Source: Aeromicrobium sp. PE09-221 (GTDB taxonomy: Bacteria > Actinomycetota > Actinomycetes > Propionibacteriales > Nocardioidaceae). Taken from it: a DNA stretch of 64,000 nucleotides. Where the stretch lies: the NCBI RefSeq assembly GCF_002174305.1, contig NZ_MIJB01000010.1, forward strand, positions 94,609-158,608. The letters run 5' to 3'. The notes below the pieces were generated by a model that saw nothing but the letters and a program-made list of their open reading frames with translations, was not told where the DNA came from and ran no database searches. Position numbers and translations under genes: made by a program. Shown here in pieces: positions 26,846 through 34,018 of this stretch (position 1 is the first letter of the stretch; each line of letters starts with the position of its first letter).

Positions 26846-27249
26846 GGCGCGGTCAACCGTTCGACGGGCAGTGATGCCGATTGGGTGACGGTCGGTGACC
26901 AACCGGGGATGACGCTGAGGCTTCGTCCGCGGACGGTCACCGAGACCGTGGTGGCCGAGCGGGTGGCGGTCGCCCGCGACGCGGTGAGGACGTCGGTTCC
27001 GCCGGCGTCGGCGATGAATGCGGTGGCGGCGGTGACGCCATCGACGTCGCGGCCGGTCTCGCTGGCGGCCGCGTGGGCGCCTTCTTGGGCAGCGGCGATC
27101 GCCACGGCGCGGGCGTGGTGGAACAGGGCGGCCTGCATGCCCAGGAACATCACCGCGAACAGGGCAGGCAGCAAGATGATCAGTTCGACCGTGACCGCGC
27201 CGCGCTCGGCGGGCCGGTCAGCTGATCTGTCCGGCTTGTGACTGAACAT
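26842..27249 (-). CDS. TadE-family minor pseudopilin, first copy
   Basis: This is a 135-residue TadE-type protein: basic leader, then RGAVTVELIILLPALFAVMF, the TVELxxxxPxxF signature followed by a hydrophobic helix (about 18-40) and an outside domain with many Ala, Thr and Ser. The gene overlaps the end of the pilin gene by 32 bases and the next TadE start by ATGA. Its place directly after the pilin is standard in Tad clusters. Confidence 0.8.
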   Translation of the reverse strand: MFSHKPDRSADRPAERGAVTVELIILLPALFAVMFLGMQAALFHHARAVAIAAAQEGAHAAASETGRDVDGVTAATAFIADAGGTDVLTASRATATRSATTVSVTVRGRSLSVIPGWSPTVTQSASLPVERLTAP

Positions 27250-27400
27250 AGGCCCGGATGGCGGCGACGGCGATGGCGACGATAGCGATCACGGCGACCG
27301 CCCACAGGACGTGCTCGGTGGTGACTGATCCGCGGTTGCGCCGGTGGTCGCGGTACAGGGCGAGCTGGAGCATGAGCAGAAGGCTGGTGAGTCGACTCAT
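27218..27400 (-). CDS. Small Flp-type pilin
   Basis: This 60-residue protein has a 23-residue basic leader with a short hydrophobic patch, the segment RNRGSVTTEHVLWAV, and one hydrophobic helix (about 30-50, VAVIAIVAIAVAAI). The G-S-V-T-T-E order fits cleavage by a prepilin peptidase just before a conserved E at position +5, as in Flp pilins. AAGGAA precedes the ATG. No prepilin peptidase gene is seen in this window, so a host enzyme would be needed. Confidence 0.72.
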   Translation of the reverse strand: MSRLTSLLLMLQLALYRDHRRNRGSVTTEHVLWAVAVIAIVAIAVAAIRAYVQSQAGQIS

Positions 27401-27424
27401 GATGGGTGTTCCTTTCGTTGTGGG

Positions 27425-28330
27425 TCAGGTGTTGGTGAACATCCGCAGCAGGGCTGGGGTGACGAGCAGGGCCATGAAGATGACGCCGAGCAGGGAGCCG
27501 GGGATGGTCATCCGTTCGCCGATGGCGTTGGCTTCGGCGATCTCGTCGCCGAGCATGGCGGTGCGCATGGCCGCGGATCGGGCGCGCAGGTTCGTGTAGA
27601 CGGAGGCTCCTTCTTCGCCGGACAGGCGCATGATGTCGGCGAAGTCGTCCAGTTCGGGGAGCCCGAGTTCGTCGGCCAGCGCATGGAGGGCGTCCCACGG
27701 GGGCTGGCCGGACCACCGCGATCGGGTCAGTTCCTCGCTGAGGCGGCGGAACACCCACGAGTCGCCGACGTTCGCGGCCGCTTCCATGGCTTGGCGCACG
27801 CCGGCGCCGTTGTTGCGCTCGAGGGCGACCAGGTCGATGTAGGCGCCCAGCGCGCGGGAGAATTCGATGCGGGCCTTGCGGGCGTCGTCGACGGCGTTGT
27901 AGTTCGGCAGGAAGAACATCACGCCCGCCAGGGCCAAGGATCCGAGCGCGGGGATCACGAACGGCAGGCCGAGCCCGAGCAGGTCGAACAGGAACGCCAG
28001 CAGCGGTGCGATGAGCAGGCCGAGGCCGGCGAAGGCGAGCTTGTCGCCGTAGAACCGGGCGACCGGGATCCGCAGCAACGCGAGCTCACGGGTCGGTGTC
28101 CTGACCCACAGCACCGGGGGGAGATGTTTGATCGCCCACACGCCGATGCGTTCCTTGCCGCGAGGTGCTCCACCGGCTTCGTCGCCGACGCTGATCCGTC
28201 GTTGCGGTGAGAGCCGGTTGAGCGCGTCGACCAGATCGGGTTCGGCCGGCAGCAACCGCACGGCAAGCAGCATGAGTCCGAGGCTGATCAGTACGCCGGC
28301 GGTGAGCATCATCTGCAGTCCGGTGGTCAT
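27425..28330 (-). CDS. tadC: TadC-like inner-membrane pilus assembly protein
   Basis: This 301-residue integral membrane protein of the GspF/TadC family has hydrophobic spans near residues 5-25, 95-118, 120-140 and 270-295. The type II secretion F domain runs between about 150 and 260 (FSRALGAYIDLVALERNNGAGVRQAME is its first helix pair). It pairs with TadB to form the platform on which the ATPase acts. The start ATG overlaps the TadB stop as ATGA. Confidence 0.86.
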   Translation of the reverse strand: MTTGLQMMLTAGVLISLGLMLLAVRLLPAEPDLVDALNRLSPQRRISVGDEAGGAPRGKERIGVWAIKHLPPVLWVRTPTRELALLRIPVARFYGDKLAFAGLGLLIAPLLAFLFDLLGLGLPFVIPALGSLALAGVMFFLPNYNAVDDARKARIEFSRALGAYIDLVALERNNGAGVRQAMEAAANVGDSWVFRRLSEELTRSRWSGQPPWDALHALADELGLPELDDFADIMRLSGEEGASVYTNLRARSAAMRTAMLGDEIAEANAIGERMTIPGSLLGVIFMALLVTPALLRMFTNT

Positions 28331-29175
28331 GGCGCAACCCTGTCGGAGGTGGCCAGGAAGCGGGGCATCGGGCGGCCGATCGCCATGCGTTTCATCCACA
28401 CGAGGGTGGCGACGTAGGCGGCGAGCAGCAGGACAAGGATGACCTGCCCGAGGGGCGAGCGGTACGGCTCGACGTACGTGCCCGAGATCGCCAGGACGAC
28501 CAGCACGCCGACGCTGATCAGGGTGACCCAGCGGGCGGTGGCGCGGGGTTTGGCGCGGTCGGCTTCGATCTGGCGGCGTGCCCGCACGTCGGCGGCGACG
28601 GACTCGGCGAGTCCTTCCAGCACGCTGGCCAGTCCGGCGCCGCGGCGTTGCGCCCCCAGGATGAGGTTCGCTGCGACGAGGTCGCCGGTGGCGTCGTCGA
28701 GCTCGTCGGCGAACGCCCGCAGGGCGTCCTCGGTCTTCCACCGGGCCCGCAGCCGCGACACCAGACGGGTGACCTCCGGGTTGATCGCCGCCGGGGTCGA
28801 ACGCAGTGACGTGACGAGTGCTTGTTCGAGTCCGACTCCCACGGTGAGCACGCCGGCGAGTGTGCGGGTCCATTCCTCCATCGCTTCGAGCCGCACGATC
28901 CGCTGTTGCGCCGAAGACGACGAGAGCAGGACCGGCAGACCGACGAACGCGACCGGCGTCGCCACCAGCGCCAGCACCCACCCGGTGATCGCGAACGCCA
29001 GAACTCCGGCGGCAAAGCCAGCGAGCAGCAGTCGCAGCGTCCGCTTGGACAGCCGCGGGGCCCGATGCGGGCGTGGCGGGCGGTCAACGCGCTCGCTCGG
29101 TCGTAATCCGATGAACAGGCCGATCACGCCGGCGACGACAAGGGCGCCGGCGAGGGCGGGGATGAGCACGATCAT
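28327..29175 (-). CDS. tadB: TadB-like inner-membrane pilus assembly protein
   Basis: This is a 282-residue TadB-type protein. A first membrane span lies at about 4-24, further spans near 46-68 and 70-85, and the F domain at about 95-205 (GVLTVGVGLEQALVTSLRSTP, then a LILGAQRRGAGLASVLEGLAE segment). Two terminal spans lie near 218-238 and 245-262. ATGA overlaps couple it to the TadA ATPase upstream and TadC downstream. It forms the membrane platform of the Flp pilus. Confidence 0.86.
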   Translation of the reverse strand: MIVLIPALAGALVVAGVIGLFIGLRPSERVDRPPRPHRAPRLSKRTLRLLLAGFAAGVLAFAITGWVLALVATPVAFVGLPVLLSSSSAQQRIVRLEAMEEWTRTLAGVLTVGVGLEQALVTSLRSTPAAINPEVTRLVSRLRARWKTEDALRAFADELDDATGDLVAANLILGAQRRGAGLASVLEGLAESVAADVRARRQIEADRAKPRATARWVTLISVGVLVVLAISGTYVEPYRSPLGQVILVLLLAAYVATLVWMKRMAIGRPMPRFLATSDRVAP

Positions 29176-30650
29176 GACCGCACCTCCTGCTGCGTCAAGT
29201 AGGTCGCGAGATCGAACCCGTGGGCAGCCAGCGCCCGATACCGGTCGGGCAGGACAGATGGGACGGCGACACCGTCCGGGCCGGGGGCGAAGACGTGGGT
29301 GGCGGCGTAGCCGGTTTCGCGCTCACCCGGGTCGACGGCGATGATCTCGGCCACCCGGCGGTGTCGCTTCGAGGTGCCGGCGACGGTTTCGGTCGTCATG
29401 TCCAGATGGACGACGAGGTCGATGGTGGCAGCGAGTTTGCTGGTGGCCAGGTCGTGGGTGACGTGTGAGCCCGCCTCCATCGCGCAGGTGACGAGCTTGC
29501 GCAGCGCAGCAATGGCGTCGGAGGCGTGGGTGGTGGAGATCGAGCCAGTGCCGGACTCCATCGCCTTGATCATGGCCCAGATCTCCCGGCCGCGGACCTC
29601 GCCGACGATCTGGCGCTGCAGGTTGAACCGGAACGAATCCACCAAGGCCTCGTCGAGGGTGAACTCGCCGGCCTGGCGTCCGTCCAAGCCCCGTTCGCCG
29701 GACCCGGGGCGCGCCTCCCACGGGTGCACGATGCGGTGCCGGTCGGGAAGTTCGTGCAGGTGCAACTCGTACTCGGTCTCGAAGGTGCCGATAGCCTCCA
29801 GCGGGTCGATCTCGGCGCACAGTGCGCGGACCAGAGTGGTCTTGCCGGCGCCCTGGCTACCGGACACGACGATGCTCTTGCGTGCACGGACCGCCGCGCG
29901 CAGAAACGACGCCGCAACCGGCGTAAGCATGTCCCGGCCGACGAGGTCCTCCAAAGTGACCTGCATCAGCCGGTGCCGGCGGATCACCACCGAGGGTCGA
30001 GGTGTCACCCACGCCGCCGCGGCGAGTCGTGAACCGCCGTCGAGGCGCAGGTGCAAGCGCGGTTGAGCCTCGGAGAACCCGCGCGCGTTGACCTCGCTGC
30101 GAGACGCGAGGAAAACGAGGAAATCGATCAGCTCCTCATCGGAGTCCGCCACGGCTGGCCCCTCGAGGAGACTGCCATCGGTGAGTTCGAGCAGGACGCG
30201 GTCATGGCCGGTGATGATGATGTTCTCGACCCGGTCGTCGTCGACCAGCGGCTGCAGCCGACCAAGCCGAAACAGCGAGTCGAACACCGCGCGGGCAGTC
30301 GCGTCCTGCTCAATCGGGGTCATCGTCGCTGCGCCGTCGTTGACCCGTTCAGCCAGGGTCGATTCGACCAGGTCCAGCACGATCGCCCGGCCGAGTTCCT
30401 GCTGCGCTGTCTGGGACAGCCGGCCGCGGTCGGACGCCACGGCCTGGCTGAGACGATCGGATGCCTGGGCCCGCAACGTCGCGACCAGCGGCCACTCGAC
30501 GGTGACGGCGCTCGCCGCGTCAGAAGTGTGCAGCGCCAGCGTCTGGTGGCCGTTACGCTCGGGCGGCACACTCAGCAGGGGCAATGGAGTGGCGAACAGC
30601 GGCAACTCGAGAAGGTCTGCGGCCAGACCGTCGGTGGGCTCGGTGGTCAT
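29172..30650 (-). CDS. tadA: TadA/CpaF-type pilus ATPase
   Basis: This is a 492-residue secretion ATPase of the VirB11/CpaF family that powers Flp pilus assembly. Walker A GSQGAGKT is at residues 264-271. The Asp/Glu box (LEAIGTFETEYELHLHELPD) follows near 285-305, and the Walker B region with GEVRGREIWAMIKAMESG is near 355-372. A His box STTHASDAIAALRKL lies near 375-390. The first 60 residues are an extra N-terminal part without motifs. It is coupled to the CpaE-like gene and to tadB by ATGA overlaps. Confidence 0.9.
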   Translation of the reverse strand: MTTEPTDGLAADLLELPLFATPLPLLSVPPERNGHQTLALHTSDAASAVTVEWPLVATLRAQASDRLSQAVASDRGRLSQTAQQELGRAIVLDLVESTLAERVNDGAATMTPIEQDATARAVFDSLFRLGRLQPLVDDDRVENIIITGHDRVLLELTDGSLLEGPAVADSDEELIDFLVFLASRSEVNARGFSEAQPRLHLRLDGGSRLAAAAWVTPRPSVVIRRHRLMQVTLEDLVGRDMLTPVAASFLRAAVRARKSIVVSGSQGAGKTTLVRALCAEIDPLEAIGTFETEYELHLHELPDRHRIVHPWEARPGSGERGLDGRQAGEFTLDEALVDSFRFNLQRQIVGEVRGREIWAMIKAMESGTGSISTTHASDAIAALRKLVTCAMEAGSHVTHDLATSKLAATIDLVVHLDMTTETVAGTSKRHRRVAEIIAVDPGERETGYAATHVFAPGPDGVAVPSVLPDRYRALAAHGFDLATYLTQQEVRS

Positions 30651-31414
30651 CGCGCTACTCCTTCCACGAGGTCGAGACGCTGGGCCCGGATAGCCGCATG
30701 GACCGCGGCGACCGCTGCGTTCAAGCTGCGCACCAAGGGAGCAGAGTCGAACTTGGTCGATGGCGGCGCTCCACGGTGGAGGACCGCCGCGGACTCCGGG
30801 TCGTCCGCGAGCGCTGCGAGAACCGGGAGCTTCACTGCCGCGGTGACCTCGCGGGCGCGGTAGGGATCGCCTTCACCGACGAGGAGCAGTTGCGGTTCGC
30901 GCCAGTGGACCAGCGACCGGGCGACGGAGTCGCCCCACGACCGGGTGGCCGACAGCGCGGGCAGTGACGTCCTGGTCACGATCAAGACGAGGTCGGCGTT
31001 GTCCAGCAGGGATGTGGGGGAGCCGGACAGTCCGAGCCGTCCGACGTCGATGATGACGTCCTGGCCTGTCGACTCGAGGTCACCCAAGACGACCGACAGC
31101 GGTTCCCACAGGTCCCGCAACGCGGGGGCTTGGGTGTGAGATCTGGTGCCTGCGACAAACGAGACGGGCGTGTCATCAATTGGCTCGGCAACTTCGGCGA
31201 GAGTCTCGGCAAGATCCGTGCCGGTGAGTGCCAACTCCACGACGCCCGAGCGGTATTCGCGGGTGCCACGGAAGTAGCCCGCCAGCAGGCCGGAACCACC
31301 GGTTGGATCGGCCTCCACCAGCAACACCGGGCGCGGCCAGCACAACGCCAGCCCCAAGCAGGTCGTCGTCACGCCGGGAGATCCCGACGCGGAAGCGAGC
31401 ACGATGACGGCCAT
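30647..31414 (-). CDS. CpaE/MinD-like localisation ATPase, degenerate
   Basis: This 255-residue protein has the fold signals of the MinD/CpaE family: MAVIVLASASGSPGVTTTCLG at the N-terminus, VLLVEADPTGG near 30, and DVIIDVGRLG near 118. The deviant Walker A of this family needs a lysine (KGGxGKT), which here reads ASGSPGVTTTC, so the two lysines are absent and ATP binding is doubtful. Family members position the pilus machinery. The start at ATG 31414 is set by TGA-G-ATG juxtaposition with the upstream stop. Confidence 0.75.
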   Translation of the reverse strand: MAVIVLASASGSPGVTTTCLGLALCWPRPVLLVEADPTGGSGLLAGYFRGTREYRSGVVELALTGTDLAETLAEVAEPIDDTPVSFVAGTRSHTQAPALRDLWEPLSVVLGDLESTGQDVIIDVGRLGLSGSPTSLLDNADLVLIVTRTSLPALSATRSWGDSVARSLVHWREPQLLLVGEGDPYRAREVTAAVKLPVLAALADDPESAAVLHRGAPPSTKFDSAPLVRSLNAAVAAVHAAIRAQRLDLVEGVAR

Positions 31415-31415
31415 C

Positions 31416-32090
31416 TCAACGCTCCCGACTGTCCAGGACGATCGCAACATTGCCGGTAGCCGCCCGTGCAGCAAGCGTGGCCGCTTCACCCTCGGCGACT
31501 TGCACATCCACGACCAGCTGACCGGTTTCCTCCGAGTAACGGGTGCCCACGACCACGGCCGCGCTGTAGGCGGGGGTCTGAGCGGGTGCCGCCTCGCCGG
31601 CCGGGGGCGTGACGACAATTCGCACGTTGTCGCCGACCTGCAGCGGCTCCGACGGGGCCTGGGCCGGCGTGACCGCGACACCAACGACCGATGCGCCGTC
31701 GGCCGGGACGACGGTCGCCGCTATCGCTCTGCGTGTCACCAAGCCGCCTTCGGCGATGTCGAGTGCAGCGCGTTTGCCGACCACCGTGTCCAGAGCCCAG
31801 CCCGGCAGCGGGTCCAGCGCCGGGTCGGTACTGATCTGCACACGGGCCAGATCCTCGGCCTCGATCACCGAACCGCGGGCGACGTCGACTCGAGCCACCA
31901 GTACCTCGGTGCTGTTCGTGGTGGCGGTCCACGCCCACGCTCCGAGGAGCCCGCCCAAGCCGATCAAGATGACCGCGGCTGCGACAAGACCAGGTCGGCG
32001 CCTCAGTTTGGGCGGAGGAGCGAGCGGCGGTCCGGCCGGACCCCCTGACCCGTGGTCGATGGTCCTGTCGTCACGAACGGCTGTACTCAT
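31416..32090 (-). CDS. SAF-domain pilus protein (CpaB/RcpC-like)
   Basis: This is a 224-residue membrane-anchored protein. A Pro-rich cytosolic start is followed by one hydrophobic helix (about 33-53), then a SAF domain (about 60-130; VARVDVARGSVIEAEDLARVQ and RRAIAATVVPADGASVVGVAV) and a C-terminal domain. CpaB/RcpC proteins guide pilus assembly across the wall. I prefer ATG 32090, with AAGGG eight bases upstream, over the GTG at 32096. Confidence 0.78.
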   Translation of the reverse strand: MSTAVRDDRTIDHGSGGPAGPPLAPPPKLRRRPGLVAAAVILIGLGGLLGAWAWTATTNSTEVLVARVDVARGSVIEAEDLARVQISTDPALDPLPGWALDTVVGKRAALDIAEGGLVTRRAIAATVVPADGASVVGVAVTPAQAPSEPLQVGDNVRIVVTPPAGEAAPAQTPAYSAAVVVGTRYSEETGQLVVDVQVAEGEAATLAARAATGNVAIVLDSRER

Positions 32091-32118
32091 GTTCACTGCC
32101 CTTCACCCCGGAGGCTCG

Positions 32119-33069
32119 CTACTGCACGAGCACCTGCGCTTCGCCGACGGCCACGCGGACCGACCTCTGCAACCCGTCCAGACGGATCACTCCGCTCTGA
32201 CCGGCGCCTTCCCACGACACCACCCACTCCGACGTCGCGGTGACCGTGAACCTGTCATCGGGCAGGCCACCACTCGACGTCTCATAGGTGTGACCGCATG
32301 TCGGCGACTTCGACTTCCCGAACGCGGCCTTGTAGACCGTGCCCTTGTTCCGGCACGTGATCTTCGTGCCGTCGCCCATGTCCCAGCGGATGCTCTCCAC
32401 CCGTGCGGTTGCGCTGATCGTGATGCCGCCCGCTGACGCAGACGCTGTGATCGGTCCCCAGCTGTGCTGGTTCGGCGAGGCGACCCACATCCAGACCGGC
32501 ATCCCCACGATCCCGATGCGATCCGGACCAGGCTCGGGCACGATCCCGATGTCGATCGCCCGCAGTCCCATCCGGTCGACGGCGATCTGGGCGACTTCTC
32601 TCGGTGTCGGACCGGCACCCGAGTTCACCGGCGGTGTTGCCGACCAGATCTGGATCTGCAGATCGGTCTGCGGTTGCCAGCACTCATAGACGTTGCCGTC
32701 GCCGGGCTCGTGACCCTGCCACGCCGGATCGCCGGCGACGGGTTGCGGGTCAGCGAGACGGACGTAGCAGTTCAGGGCGTTCGACCAGTACCCAAAATCG
32801 GTGCTACACGGAACCGGACCCGGAGGAGGCTTCGGAATCCCGCTCTTCGTCCCATCCCAGTAGCAACTCGCTCCGGTCCCCGTGTCTCTTGGCCCGTCAC
32901 CTGGATCCGTAGCTTCTCCTTCGCCGCCCGGGACTTCGACCGTTACGAGGCAGGTCCCGTCAGAGGGGTCGATCTGGGCACACTCGGGCTCTGCGAACGC
33001 GCGGGCGCTCGCGACGCAAGTGAGGACGATGACGGCAACAATGGTCGGCGTCAGGCCGCGGGCGTACAC
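32119..33069 (-). CDS. Secreted hypothetical protein of the pilus operon
   Basis: This 316-residue protein begins with GTG and a clear signal peptide ending near ASARAFA. The mature part has six or more cysteines (ECAQIDPSDGTC, SCYW, PCSTDF, NCYV, ECW, TCRN and SPTCGHTYE) that could form disulfides outside the cell. A predicted beta-rich C-terminal half includes SIRWDMGDGTKITC, a PKD-like turn. It may be an adhesin or wall-linked pilus component. It overlaps the lipoprotein gene by 19 bases. Confidence 0.72.
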   Translation of the reverse strand: MYARGLTPTIVAVIVLTCVASARAFAEPECAQIDPSDGTCLVTVEVPGGEGEATDPGDGPRDTGTGASCYWDGTKSGIPKPPPGPVPCSTDFGYWSNALNCYVRLADPQPVAGDPAWQGHEPGDGNVYECWQPQTDLQIQIWSATPPVNSGAGPTPREVAQIAVDRMGLRAIDIGIVPEPGPDRIGIVGMPVWMWVASPNQHSWGPITASASAGGITISATARVESIRWDMGDGTKITCRNKGTVYKAAFGKSKSPTCGHTYETSSGGLPDDRFTVTATSEWVVSWEGAGQSGVIRLDGLQRSVRVAVGEAQVLVQ

Positions 33070-33665
33070 GGGGACTTCTCAAGGTCTTCACCCCCGGCGA
33101 CGCGCCACGCGCCGTCGGGGTCCTTCGACCATTCGTAGTTCGCGACTGTGTAGCGCGTCCAACCGGTGTCGGGCCGGGTAGCTGCGACGACGGACTTGCC
33201 GTCCTTGTCCACGACGTCAACGTTGCTGACGTCCCAGCAGACATCGATGAAGACAGTGGGGACCTTGCCTGCCTTGGGATCTGAGTTGTCGAGACTGACT
33301 GTCTGAACCTCAGAGTCCGCGATCTTGGTTGAGCCTGTCTGGTGCTCGCCATCACGACGTCGATTCGAGATCGACCGTTGGAGCGCGGTCAGCTGAACGC
33401 TTGTCGCTACCTTCTTCAAGTTTCGAATGGGTGTCGATGGATCTTGATTCAACTGATCGACGGTCGCGAAGTACGTCACCAAGAGTTCCGTCGCGGTCGT
33501 CGCAGCGACGTCCGAGTCCGTCGGTGGGCGTGGGGTCGCAGCCGTCGTAGGAGTCGGGGTAGATAGGCTGGCTGAGGGGGCCGCCTTGTCCTCGGAACAC
33601 GCCGCCAGGACGACGAGCAGTACTACCGCCGTCGCCATAACTCGCGTACCTCGTGTGGTCGTCAT
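33051..33665 (-). CDS. Putative lipoprotein, first gene of the pilus operon
   Basis: This is a 204-residue exported protein with a lipobox: MTTTRGTRVMATAVVLLVVLAAC, where the Cys is at position 23 and would be lipidated. A Thr/Pro-rich linker follows and then a globular domain (about 60-200) that resembles the NTF2-like or nuclear-transport fold of small exported proteins (LLVTYFATVDQLNQDPSTPI). The start is ATG 33665 with GGGGGCG upstream. It opens the operon and may anchor the pilus or wall machinery at the membrane. Confidence 0.72.
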   Translation of the reverse strand: MTTTRGTRVMATAVVLLVVLAACSEDKAAPSASLSTPTPTTAATPRPPTDSDVAATTATELLVTYFATVDQLNQDPSTPIRNLKKVATSVQLTALQRSISNRRRDGEHQTGSTKIADSEVQTVSLDNSDPKAGKVPTVFIDVCWDVSNVDVVDKDGKSVVAATRPDTGWTRYTVANYEWSKDPDGAWRVAGGEDLEKSPCTPAA

Positions 33666-34014
33666 CGCCCCCGATGCCTGCCTTCCTCCACGGGTGACCC
33701 GGGGAGGACGCAGACGGCGCGACCACCGAAAACCGGTGAAGACGCCGTCACGACCTATTGAGCCACCGGAGGAACGAGAAGCGCAACTGTCTTTCATGGC
33801 TGATCTGCTCCTTCCGCATTCGTAGTCCTGTACCGAAGGTGTGTCGTCGGTTCCGAACGCCCCCTGCCGACTGGGTGTTCGCGGCTGGTGTTTGGAGGGT
33901 TACACGTCTGGCAGATCGAGGTCGACTCAGTGGTGCCAACCTGTGGATAAGGCGGCATGAAACGGGTCTGTGGTTCGTCGCGGACACCTCCATGAACAGG
34001 AGGTGGGCAACCAG
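33666..34014. promoter_or_regulatory. Divergent intergenic region upstream of the relaxase, possible oriT
   Basis: This 349 bp region separates the pilus operon and the relaxase gene, which are transcribed away from each other. A short inverted repeat, ACCGA (33832-33836) and TCGGT (33847-33851), lies in its middle, and a perfect hairpin at its right end covers the relaxase ribosome-binding site. MobF relaxases usually act at a site close to their own gene, so the oriT may be here, but I cannot identify a nick sequence. Confidence 0.4.
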
Positions 34015-34018
34015 ATGA
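33985..34018 (+). promoter_or_regulatory. Hairpin and leader peptide over the relaxase ribosome-binding site
   Basis: CACCTCC (33985-33991) pairs perfectly with GGAGGTG (33999-34005) across a seven-base loop. The right arm is the AGGAGGTG ribosome-binding site of the relaxase gene, so the stem would hide it. The loop contains an ATG (33992) that opens an eight-codon frame, MNRRWATR. Its TGA stop overlaps the relaxase start as ATGA. Translation of the leader would open the stem. This is seen directly; the regulatory role is inferred. Confidence 0.55.
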
